From Burkholderiales bacterium (lineage in GTDB: Bacteria > Pseudomonadota > Gammaproteobacteria > Burkholderiales > Burkholderiaceae_C), in the NCBI GenBank assembly GCA_003963115.1, contig RXJQ01000036.1:21523-85522 (forward strand): a stretch of DNA of 64,000 nucleotides, in the 5' to 3' direction. The position numbers were made by a program, and so were the translations under genes. Each line of letters begins with the position of its first letter. The stretch's first letter is position 1. Positions 1-7,052 of this stretch are shown one piece after another. The notes beneath the pieces were generated by a model that saw only the letters and a list, made by a program, of their open reading frames with translations, ran no database searches and had not been told where the DNA came from.

Positions 1-430
1 CCAAGATCACGTCAATGGCATCACATAGGCTACGCACTTGATGCACCCTAGGAATTTGGAGCCCAATCAAATTCGATCAGACATAGGTGCGCCGCTTTCG
101 ACCTGACACACTCACATGGGGCAATACCACTTCGATGCGCTTAATGCCATTTTATGGAATTAACTTTTAAGCAAACAAGAAAGCAAAATTACTCAAATTC
201 AAATAAAAGCACTAACTTCCACACAAAACCAACCACAAAACCAAATGCCGTTATTATTGGATTTATTATTTATTAATATAAAATTAATATAAACATTAAC
301 ATAAACAAACAAGGTCAACAATTAATATAAACAAACACCATCAACAACAAACAAGCACAATCAATAAATACCGACAATATAAACACAAAAACAAACCATT
401 AATCAAAACACCAATTACCATTAATCAAGC
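1..430. other. AT-rich, G-depleted intergenic leader
   Basis: I see no convincing gene here. Positions 1-170 are of ordinary composition with only short broken reading frames. From about 181 to 430 the + strand is almost entirely A, C and T, with roughly one G in twenty bases and recurring patterns such as ATAAACAAACA and CAACAACAAACA. Such a G-poor strand should be nearly unstructured. It lies just upstream of a replication-type gene, so it could be an origin or an untranslated leader. That role is inference. Confidence 0.45.
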
Positions 431-634
431 ATGTCAACACCAGTACACAAAGCAGCATTAATCAACACTTACCGACACATAAACACATCATCAACCAACA
501 TAGCCAACTCCTTAGATACAAACACACCGTCAGCAATCATCTATTGTAAAAATTATCAAACCAAAATACACTATGACATCAATAACATACCAAACACACA
601 ATCGCAAGCCACACAACCCAAACCAGCGCTATGA
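431..634 (+). CDS. Small hypothetical protein, translationally coupled to the Gp2-like gene
   Basis: This is a 67-residue reading frame starting at ATG. Its stop overlaps the ATG of the next gene in an ATGA arrangement, the usual sign of translational coupling and the main reason to take it seriously. The product is rich in Asn, Thr, Ile and Gln, as expected from the G-poor DNA that encodes it. It has no recognisable motif, signal peptide or membrane segment. I do not recognise the family. It may instead be a leader peptide, or a chance frame in biased DNA. Confidence 0.35.
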   Translation: MSTPVHKAALINTYRHINTSSTNIANSLDTNTPSAIIYCKNYQTKIHYDINNIPNTQSQATQPKPAL

Positions 635-1845
635 CACGGACCTATTGGCTACCAAGCAAGCATATTGACAAGCTATCTCAATTGCCTAGGTTTTGGGATA
701 CAGAAATAGAGGATCCTATCGATGGCAAGAAGGAGATCACAGTCATTGATGGGCATATGGGCGACATATCAAAGACTATTGAACGCATTAGGGCGTTTCG
801 CAAGAAATTGATCAAATCAGGCAATGATCGACTGTTTGAAATAGTCAAAACAAAAAACAATCGATACAGTATTGAGGCCAAAAGTACAGTTGCCACAGAG
901 TTAGAACGCCTGTATTCTTCATTCTCTCAGATAGAGAAATGGGTGCAACGCACGCACATACTGGCCCCATATGGCCGGGTGTTTGCAGACACTCAAAGAA
1001 GGATTCCTATTAGGTGGCCAGATGTAAAGAAACCTCACCTTTCAGAGGAGGAAGCACAGACACACCTAAACAGACTGACTCGGATTATCAACATACTCAC
1101 CAAGAGATTCAAGAATCCAAACGTCATTCGAATGGAGTCAAATTTCAGGCGGGGACCTATGCAAAACTTCACGTCAACGCTGGAGTTTCTCGATGCTTGC
1201 GCCAAGATGCGCAGCAACGTGTTAATGTTGCGAATAGATCTTCAATATGAACGATCGAAATGTCCTATAACGCAGATTCGCGATCACTCAAACCGTCCTG
1301 TTGAGTATTTCGACTACGATGAGATCATGCGCCATAGAGAGCGACTCACTGCCGAGATAAACAAAATATATGGAAACGGACTGGTTGGGTATGTGATCAA
1401 ATTTGAGTTGGGATACGAGAGAGGGCCCCATTTTCATTGTCTTTTTATTCTCGACGCCGCACTGCACCACAAGAAGGACTTTCACGACTATCAGATTGCG
1501 GGGATATGGAAGGACGTAACGGCGGGCAATGGCACGTATTACTGCTGCAAAGAAGATAAATACCGATGGAAGATTGTGGGCAGGCGCGATATGCTTGATG
1601 AGAACACTCGCATTGGCCTTGTATTTTTTGCAGGTTATATCTGCACGACAGAAACGCTGCTTAAGCCCCGGGTGCCCAGCCATCACAGGCTCCTGACAAA
1701 GGGGTGCATAACAGCCCCGAGTGCACCAAATAAGGTAGGACGCCCACCTAAGGCCCGCCATGCCGATTCACTGATGAATCTAGACATAAGCGAGCGTCTT
1801 AAGGCAAATTTATCTCCGGCTTTAAAATCTCATGAAGCCTCGTAA
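631..1845 (+). CDS. Inovirus Gp2 / YagK-YfjJ C-terminal domain-like replication protein
   Basis: The 404-residue product resembles the YagK/YfjJ C-terminal (inovirus Gp2-type) family found on prophages and integrative elements. The key feature is H-F-H at residues 267-269, inside a Gly-Pro-His-Phe-His-Cys-Leu-Phe context, which matches the HUH metal-binding signature of rolling-circle replication nucleases. An upstream basic region and a downstream Tyr/Cys-rich segment (YYCCKEDKYRWK) fit a DNA-processing enzyme. The catalytic tyrosine cannot be assigned by eye. Codon use is far more AT-rich than the chromosome, supporting horizontal acquisition. The start overlaps the stop of the 67-residue frame upstream. 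Family assignment is by motif and general resemblance. Confidence 0.68.
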   Translation: MTRTYWLPSKHIDKLSQLPRFWDTEIEDPIDGKKEITVIDGHMGDISKTIERIRAFRKKLIKSGNDRLFEIVKTKNNRYSIEAKSTVATELERLYSSFSQIEKWVQRTHILAPYGRVFADTQRRIPIRWPDVKKPHLSEEEAQTHLNRLTRIINILTKRFKNPNVIRMESNFRRGPMQNFTSTLEFLDACAKMRSNVLMLRIDLQYERSKCPITQIRDHSNRPVEYFDYDEIMRHRERLTAEINKIYGNGLVGYVIKFELGYERGPHFHCLFILDAALHHKKDFHDYQIAGIWKDVTAGNGTYYCCKEDKYRWKIVGRRDMLDENTRIGLVFFAGYICTTETLLKPRVPSHHRLLTKGCITAPSAPNKVGRPPKARHADSLMNLDISERLKANLSPALKSHEAS

Positions 1846-2158
1846 GGCCTCATTCGCTCGATTACAGCCGTTTTGAATGGAGCTGACTCTATTTCAAGCT
1901 TATGCGAAAGCTTGAAGTCATTTCGAGGAATCCACTCGATGCTGACCTGGTCTCCATCCTTCGGGTCCGAGACATCATCAAGACACTTTGGCCGAGCACC
2001 GCTAAATGTTGCCCTCAATCAAATCTGGAATGGCGATATAGCCTCCCGCCTTGCACTTCGAGCTGGATGTCAAGAGCCCAACCTTGGGTTAGACGCTGGT
2101 ACAACGGCCGCGACCTTCTCGAAATAGGGAGGATCATGGACATCACGGTCAGGCTCAT
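1830..2158 (-). pseudogene. Decayed or frameshifted reading frame between Gp2-like and HTH genes
   Basis: On the minus strand, protein-like sequence runs across three frames in succession. One frame gives a short stretch including DPPYFEKVAAVVPASNP, a second gives GGYIAIPDLIEGNI before a stop, and a third gives a 60-residue stretch containing CLDDVSDPKDGDQVSIEW and ending at 1830. A nominal ATG at 2158 overlaps the stop of the upstream HTH gene (ATGA), but that frame ends after 47 unconvincing residues. The simplest reading is one small protein with one or two frameshifts. Several tiny genes are also possible. The family is unknown. Confidence 0.3.
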
Positions 2159-2922
2159 GTCTCTACGCCACGACCATTCACGATTCGCTCTACAGCATCG
2201 AGAGGCCACGCCAATCGGCGATTCGGTAGCTTGGTGGGAGTCACACCGCAGTAATGTCCATTGTTGGACCTCGCCTTGTGGATGGACTCCGGCTCCACAT
2301 TGAGTGCTCTTGCAAGTTCCTCTGTCGTGAGATGGGAACGATGCCCGTTCGCCAGCTTGACCTCGCCCGTATCCGATCTCATCTTTTTGGGGTTGGCATC
2401 CTTTTTACGCGCTGCTTGAGCAACATCTCGACCAAGGTCGTCCAACTTGCCCAAAATCGTCTGCAATGGTTCAGCCGACTTTTCAATGTGTGCCGCCACA
2501 TCGAAGTCAATGAACTCAGACTTGGGCTCAAAGCCCGCCAGACTCTTAAACACGTCAATCCAAGCCATTGGGCTAAAGGTCGCATATTCCTCTTGGACCT
2601 GATCCTCAATGCACCACGCGATGAAGTCCCGGGGCGACACCTTGATAGGAAAGTGCTGGTCATCTTCACAGCGAACATTCCACGCCTTCAAGATCAAGTG
2701 AGCATCAGAAAAAGGTCTGTTTGCCGAGCCCTTGATCACCACCCCATCCAAGCTCACGCCGCCATCCTTGGGCACAGCGGTACAGCCCAATTCAGGACGA
2801 ATGCCGGCAAGAAGCATGGCTCCCATGACCGGCGTCCAACTCGCCATGTCCATGTACTGACGCAACGTATCTCGCAACCGCAAAGTCAGCGTGATTCGCT
2901 CTTGAATCGTCTTACGTGCCAT
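2155..2922 (-). CDS. Element-borne protein with C-terminal helix-turn-helix region
   Basis: This is a 255-residue protein if started at the internal ATG (MARKTIQERITL); upstream in-frame codons extend to 2988 but look non-coding. The N-terminal half is not recognised. Residues 200-250 contain LTTEELARALNVEPESIHKA followed by a basic segment and a Leu-Pro-Asn-Arg-Arg-Leu-Ala-Trp-Pro stretch, resembling small helix-turn-helix DNA-binding modules that discriminate a target and pair with integrases. It lies 70 bp downstream of the recombinase, in the same orientation and probably co-transcribed. A role as regulator or directionality factor is inference from this context. Confidence 0.5.
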   Translation of the reverse strand: MARKTIQERITLTLRLRDTLRQYMDMASWTPVMGAMLLAGIRPELGCTAVPKDGGVSLDGVVIKGSANRPFSDAHLILKAWNVRCEDDQHFPIKVSPRDFIAWCIEDQVQEEYATFSPMAWIDVFKSLAGFEPKSEFIDFDVAAHIEKSAEPLQTILGKLDDLGRDVAQAARKKDANPKKMRSDTGEVKLANGHRSHLTTEELARALNVEPESIHKARSNNGHYCGVTPTKLPNRRLAWPLDAVERIVNGRGVET

Positions 2923-2992
2923 TGATAGCCTGCCCCCGTCATGTCCAAATGAGCAACACCGACCTGGCCAAGTCAAGCCAATCGCCAATCAA

Positions 2993-4345
2993 TCAGTCCG
3001 CACTGACCGCGTCAATTGAAGCAGCCATACCCGCTTGCTCTAGCATCCAGGTTTCAATTTTGTCATGCCACACCCGCAGAAGGTCTAGTGGTCGGCGACG
3101 GTAGTGCTTCTCGGCAATGGCCGATGGCTTGTGCCCCTGGATTTGAGCAACCACCCCTACCGGCACTTCCACCCATTCAGAAAGTGTGCCAAAGGAGCGT
3201 CGCAATCCATGCAAGGTCAGGTGAGGTAACTCAGCTTGCGCCAATGCGCTGTTGTGAGCAATACGTGGCTCTGCAAGCTTGCCATCGGCCGACGTATCAC
3301 TGGCAAATACCCAGGGCGATGGCGTCCACGCACGGCCTTGTGCCTCAAGACGGCGGGCCTTACGACTGCTCGGTGGCATTTCGTTCCGACGTTTGAGATC
3401 GAGCAACAGGCCTGCAAGGTAAGGAGTCAAAGGAATCGTGCGGCCACCGGTACCCTCTACCTTGTCATCAAGGACCATACTGCGCCAACGAAAATCGACA
3501 TCTTCCCAACGAAGTCCAGCAAGCTCCTCTCGCCGTGCCCCAGTGATGAGCAATCCTTGAAGGTATGCGCTGATAACAGGATTGGGCAGGTTGCGCACAG
3601 AGTTGAACCAAGACTTCAACTGTTCACGCTGCAAACAATCCGTCTTGGCCTTTGCCCTTGGTAAGCGTTCCCGAATACGCTTGTTGGTACAGACCTCCAT
3701 TGAAGCCAGATCTGCGAACTCCGGTTGCTCCTGACACCAAGCAACAAATGCCCGCAGCAACGCAAATGCAAGTCGTGCACGCGCAGGCCGTGCGACCGAC
3801 TCATCAGCGAGCCAATCATCTACCACACGAGCTGATAGCTCTGACAGACGCAGCTTCATCAGCGTCGCCAATGGTCCGGCAACGATCTTTCGACCACCCT
3901 TCTTGGCCTGGCGTCCACCCTCCTCGGACAGTCGCACGTGGTCGCTGTAATGACGCTCGGACCACTTGCTCTTTCGATCCTCCAGGTATTGCTGCCAAGC
4001 CTCTGCCACGAACAGGTCCTGCCGTTTCACCTCTGCTCGGCGCGCCTCGTGAGCGGCCTGCTGTTGCGCCCGCACTTCACGTGGATCCTTGCCGTCATCA
4101 ACCAACGTTTTAAGGCGTGCGGCCTCGGTGCGAGCACGCCCCAGATCCCAAGCCCGGGTGTCCCCAATGGTCACGCGAACTGTTTTGCGAAACAAACGCG
4201 ACTCAAAGATGTAGGCCCTTGCGCCGGCCGCAGTGACCCGCACGCCAAAACCTGGCGTCTTGGCGTCCCAGTAAATCGTCTGCTGCTTACCCGGCTCACA
4301 TTGCGCACTTTCAACACGCGCAACAGTCAAATTTTGTTTGCTCAC
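2993..4345 (-). CDS. Tyrosine recombinase / integrase with arm-binding domain
   Basis: This site-specific recombinase of 450 residues has an N-terminal DUF4102-like arm-DNA-binding domain (about 1-90, including GFGVRV and TIGD), a core-binding domain (about 105-220) and a C-terminal catalytic domain. Catalytic residues visible are Arg271 (TGARREEL), His379-x-x-Arg382 (LHGLRRSF), His405 (QGHK) and the nucleophile Tyr415 (HYRRR). All are present, so it is probably active. Its start lies about 165 bp from the tRNA fragment at 4511-4561, the expected attachment site. The length is typical for P4-type integrases. It should drive integration and, with a directionality factor, excision of the element. 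Confidence 0.93.
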   Translation of the reverse strand: MSKQNLTVARVESAQCEPGKQQTIYWDAKTPGFGVRVTAAGARAYIFESRLFRKTVRVTIGDTRAWDLGRARTEAARLKTLVDDGKDPREVRAQQQAAHEARRAEVKRQDLFVAEAWQQYLEDRKSKWSERHYSDHVRLSEEGGRQAKKGGRKIVAGPLATLMKLRLSELSARVVDDWLADESVARPARARLAFALLRAFVAWCQEQPEFADLASMEVCTNKRIRERLPRAKAKTDCLQREQLKSWFNSVRNLPNPVISAYLQGLLITGARREELAGLRWEDVDFRWRSMVLDDKVEGTGGRTIPLTPYLAGLLLDLKRRNEMPPSSRKARRLEAQGRAWTPSPWVFASDTSADGKLAEPRIAHNSALAQAELPHLTLHGLRRSFGTLSEWVEVPVGVVAQIQGHKPSAIAEKHYRRRPLDLLRVWHDKIETWMLEQAGMAASIDAVSAD

Positions 4346-4510
4346 ACGTCCTCCTCAGTGATCGCCATGTAGGCACCGTGTAGGCAAATTGTATCCCGAT
4401 CAATCCCTATCGCTCCATCTCAAGTCCAGAGAAAAAACCATAACTCATTGATTTACAATAAATAATTCTATTCAGATGTATATCGATCCACATCAATCCG
4501 CACGAACTCC

Positions 4511-4561
<51 letters not shown>

Positions 4562-4596
4562 GAATAAAGCCTTGTGCATCAAGCACTTAGGCGCAG

Positions 4597-4620
4597 AAGC
4601 CACCCTCGCGGTGGCTTTTT
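4597..4620 (+). terminator. Rho-independent terminator of the original tRNA locus
   Basis: The hairpin AAGCCACC / GGTGGCTT with a short loop is followed by a run of T. It sits 35 bp after the CCA end of the tRNA fragment, in the right orientation to terminate the intact tRNA transcript before the element inserted. Confidence 0.75.
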
Positions 4621-4688
4621 GCTTTGGGGCTTCAGCACCTCTTACAGACCAAGGTACAGGGTTTTTGCACTAAACAAAGGAATGAACC

Positions 4689-4997
4689 TTGAAGGCCCGA
4701 AAGACCAATAACGACCAGATCACCCTTGGTGAGGGCTGGCGTAAGTTTGCCTTTGAGCGACCGGACCTTGAATACCTGAGCGTGATCCGTCGAGGCATCG
4801 AAATTGGCGCACTGGCCAAAGACAAAGACAGCGCGTTCTTGCAAGTAAATGGCGACATGCGCCAGCCCCTCAACACCAGCAGGATTCAGGCGCTACTGCG
4901 GTCGGCTCGTTCGGTTGTCAGGCCGGCACGCGTGGCGAGCCAACCAACACAGGAACAGCGTGCGGCTGTGGTGGTCACCGAAGCGTCCGACCAGTGA
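4689..4997 (+). CDS. Hypothetical protein, TTG start
   Basis: The product is 102 residues. The start chosen is TTG at 4689, because AAGGA sits eight bases upstream. The nearby ATG at 4682 is in another frame and stops after nine codons. The first 65 residues are charged and protein-like (ITLGEGWRKFAFERPDLEYL), while the last 30 are low-complexity and Ala/Val-rich. No signal peptide or membrane segment is seen. I do not recognise the family. It is the first chromosomal gene after the tRNA locus and seems to be a single-gene unit. Confidence 0.6.
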   Translation: MKARKTNNDQITLGEGWRKFAFERPDLEYLSVIRRGIEIGALAKDKDSAFLQVNGDMRQPLNTSRIQALLRSARSVVRPARVASQPTQEQRAAVVVTEASDQ

Positions 4998-5227
4998 AAG
5001 CCAGAAGCACCGGCTCCAAACTGCGCACCACCGAAGTGCAGAACCCCATATTTGAGTCTGACGATTCCCGCGAATGCCAAGTTACCGAATGGCGTCACGG
5101 TGATGACACATCGTGATGCTGAAGTCTCCTTACCTTTTGACTGGTATGGCATCCATCCAAACTGCCCTCCCAGACTTACACTCCGTCGTCGCCCCATGCT
5201 GTCGACACCCACATTGAGGGAACCGTC

Positions 5228-5596
5228 ATGACCACACTCGACATCGCGAACAAATTGGTTGACCTGTGCAAGCAGGGCAAGAACGCAGAGGCCAAGGCTC
5301 TGTATTCCGAGGAGATCGTCAGCATCGAGGCGTTCGCACCACCGGGCGGCCAAAAAGAAGTCAAGGGCCTTGCTGCGCTTCAGGCCAAGAGCAAGTGGTG
5401 GGTGGACAACCACGAAATTCATTCCGCCGTGGTGACCGGGCCCTGGCCAAATGGGGACCGCTTCATTGTCGGTTTTCACTATGACGTGACGCACAAGCCA
5501 TCTGGCCAAAGAATAAAGATGGAAGAGGCCGCGCTGTACACGGTCGAGAACGGCAAGATCGTGCGTGAAGAATTTTTCTACGCTGGCGGCGCATAA
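5228..5596 (+). CDS. SnoaL-like / NTF2-fold protein
   Basis: This 122-residue cytoplasmic protein has the pattern of the SnoaL-like polyketide-cyclase branch of the NTF2 superfamily: an N-terminal helix pair (IANKLVDLCKQGKNAEAKALYSEE), a strand with SIEAF, a KGLAALQAKSKWW helix, then alternating strands ending EEAALYTVENGKIVREEFFY. Proteins of this family bind or isomerise small hydrophobic ligands. The substrate cannot be told. The start is supported by a GAGGGA Shine-Dalgarno sequence before ATG. It stands alone and faces the glsB-like gene convergently, with a large hairpin between them. Confidence 0.85.
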   Translation: MTTLDIANKLVDLCKQGKNAEAKALYSEEIVSIEAFAPPGGQKEVKGLAALQAKSKWWVDNHEIHSAVVTGPWPNGDRFIVGFHYDVTHKPSGQRIKMEEAALYTVENGKIVREEFFYAGGA

Positions 5597-5606
5597 GCTG
5601 CTCTGT

Positions 5607-5645
5607 CGAGGCAGCAAGCCTGAGGTTTTGGCAGGCCTTGCCTCG
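5607..5645. terminator. Nested hairpin between convergent genes
   Basis: The outer arms CGAGGCA and TGCCTCG enclose inner arms GCCTG and CAGGC around a nine-base loop. It lies ten bases after the stop of the SnoaL-like gene and 50 bases before the end of the convergent membrane-protein gene. There is no T tract on either strand, so it may stabilise mRNA ends or terminate weakly in both directions. Confidence 0.4.
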
Positions 5646-5696
5646 CAGCAGACGTCAAAGGGGCTCCCTAGCACCCTGCTGAACTGCTGAGAGGGA

Positions 5697-5942
5697 TCAG
5701 GCGCGCTTGATGAGTCGCACTGCAAAGAGCAGGACCACGGCGCCAATCGTGGCCACGATGATGCTGCCAATCAAGCCGCCCCCGGCAGAGATGCCGAGAG
5801 AATTGAACAGAAATCCGCCAACGAGCGCACCGACAATGCCGACGGCGAGATCACCCACGAGGCCAAACCCGCCTCCCTTGACCAGCTTGCCGGCCAACCA
5901 GCCAGCCACCACGCCAACAACGAGAAACCAAAGCAGACTCAT
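5697..5942 (-). CDS. GlsB/YeaQ/YmgE family small membrane protein
   Basis: This is an 81-residue integral membrane protein started at MSLLWFLVV; the upstream in-frame codons to 6023 are not membrane-like. It has three hydrophobic helices, with the family's Gly-rich pattern (GWLAGKLVKGGGFGLVGDLAVGIVGALVGGFLF, in pieces) and a final helix ending in a basic KR. The family is annotated as stress-response or transglycosylase-associated inner-membrane proteins. Its biochemical role is unknown. It is monocistronic. Confidence 0.88.
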   Translation of the reverse strand: MSLLWFLVVGVVAGWLAGKLVKGGGFGLVGDLAVGIVGALVGGFLFNSLGISAGGGLIGSIIVATIGAVVLLFAVRLIKRA

Positions 5943-6379
5943 AGGGACCTCCTGATCAGTGAGTAGATTTTGACGACGTTCTATCGTAGACACCCACGAA
6001 TTCAGCCACGAGCTTAGGGGCAATCACAATCGGGTACAGAAACGGCTTCGAAGCCAGCGTCGGCCACTGGTTAAACGGCTGCATCCACCTTCCCACCAAG
6101 CCGGGGGGAAGGCGCCAGGGCTTCCACTGCCTATCTCTGTTTCACCGATGTCCATACACCGGTACCCAATGATGGCGCCGGCTACACCGATGCGCAGTGC
6201 CTGAAGATCACTGAGCGCGAGGACAGTGGCACGACATTGATCCTGCAGTCTCAATAGAGTCGGCAGACTACAGCCTGTCACGGTTTGTCATACATCTCCT
6301 GTCATCTCGGATTCAGCAAACTGCGTTGTGACTACACCGCCGCAAGGCATTCACAACACCTCTCAATCTGGAGCTGAAG
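5943..6379. other. Intergenic region, no gene seen
   Basis: These 437 bases separate the divergent membrane-protein and periplasmic-protein genes. A minus-strand frame at 6024-6281 has no ribosome binding site and an unconvincing composition. The region should contain both promoters, but I cannot place them with confidence. Confidence 0.4.
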
Positions 6380-6715
6380 ATGAACACCACCAAGCTGATC
6401 GTTTCCGCCATGACTCTGGCCTTTGCTGGCGCCCTGGCCGCACCCGCCTTTGCCGAAGAGGGCCAATGGGCCAAGAACCACCCGCGTCGTGCGCAGGTGA
6501 ACAAGCGCCTGGAGCGTCAGAACAAGCGCATCCACGAAGAGCGCAAGGAAGGCGAGATCACGAAGGATCAGGCCCAGGCGCTGCACAAGGAAGACCACCA
6601 GATCCGTCAGGAAGAGCGGGACATGGCCTCGCAAAACGGTGGGCACATCACCAAGCAAGAACAAAAGACGCTGAACCAGCAGGAGAACGCTGTCAGCAAG
6701 CAGATCGGCAAGTGA
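6380..6715 (+). CDS. Small charged periplasmic protein
   Basis: The 111-residue precursor has a clear Sec signal peptide: MNTTK, a hydrophobic core, and an Ala-rich cleavage site near AFA-EE at about residue 25. The mature part is almost wholly helical and charged, rich in Lys, Glu, Gln and His, with repeated heptad-like segments (ERQNKRIHEERKEGEITKDQAQALHKEDHQ, in pieces). That suggests a soluble coiled coil or a metal- or protein-binding helix bundle. A GGAG Shine-Dalgarno precedes the ATG. Similar short proteins occur as hypotheticals in Burkholderiales. No function is assigned. Confidence 0.75.
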   Translation: MNTTKLIVSAMTLAFAGALAAPAFAEEGQWAKNHPRRAQVNKRLERQNKRIHEERKEGEITKDQAQALHKEDHQIRQEERDMASQNGGHITKQEQKTLNQQENAVSKQIGK

Positions 6716-6731
6716 GCTGAAGAACGCAGGC

Positions 6732-7052
6732 TCAGCGCACCCGGCTGAACACCGGCGCGGCCACGGCAGGCTGCACCGCAGTGGGTGCGCTGATCTGTGG
6801 GGGCTTGATCTCGACTGTCAGGTTGGTGGGCGCGGCAGCTGGTGGAATAACCAGCGGTTCCGACACCAGTTCTTCAGCAGGCTGGCTCATCGAGATGGAC
6901 GGCGCCTCCACTTCATGCTGAACCAGTTCGATCGCCTTGTTCAACTCGGCCACGAGGTGGCTGATGACCTCGGGATTGTTGGGCATGAACGCACCGCTCT
7001 CGGTGGCAGAAGACACCGGGATGGTGAAGATCCGGACAGATGGCTCAGACAT
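6732..7052 (-). CDS. Hypothetical protein coupled to the metallophosphoesterase
   Basis: This 106-residue protein uses the ATG at 7052, which overlaps the stop codon of the upstream phosphoesterase gene. That indicates translational coupling and a shared role. The N-terminal part contains a short helix (PEVISHLVAELNKAIELVQHEV). The C-terminal half is Pro/Ala/Val-rich and probably disordered. No signal peptide or membrane segment is seen. An in-frame ATG twelve bases upstream is also possible. I do not recognise a family. It is likely an accessory or partner of the phosphoesterase. Confidence 0.6.
   Translation of the reverse strand: MSEPSVRIFTIPVSSATESGAFMPNNPEVISHLVAELNKAIELVQHEVEAPSISMSQPAEELVSEPLVIPPAAAPTNLTVEIKPPQISAPTAVQPAVAAPVFSRVR

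Noticed and set aside
181..430. Possible CRISPR or satellite repeat in the AT-rich leader
   Set aside because: The similar units vary in length and spacing and there are no exact repeats with regular spacers.
4682..4711. ATG start for the 102-residue gene
   Set aside because: This ATG is in another frame and reaches a stop after nine codons; the TTG at 4689 fits the AAGGA spacing.
6024..6281. Minus-strand 85-codon frame in the gap after the glsB-like gene
   Set aside because: It has no ribosome binding site, Trp/Arg/Gly-rich composition and no motif.
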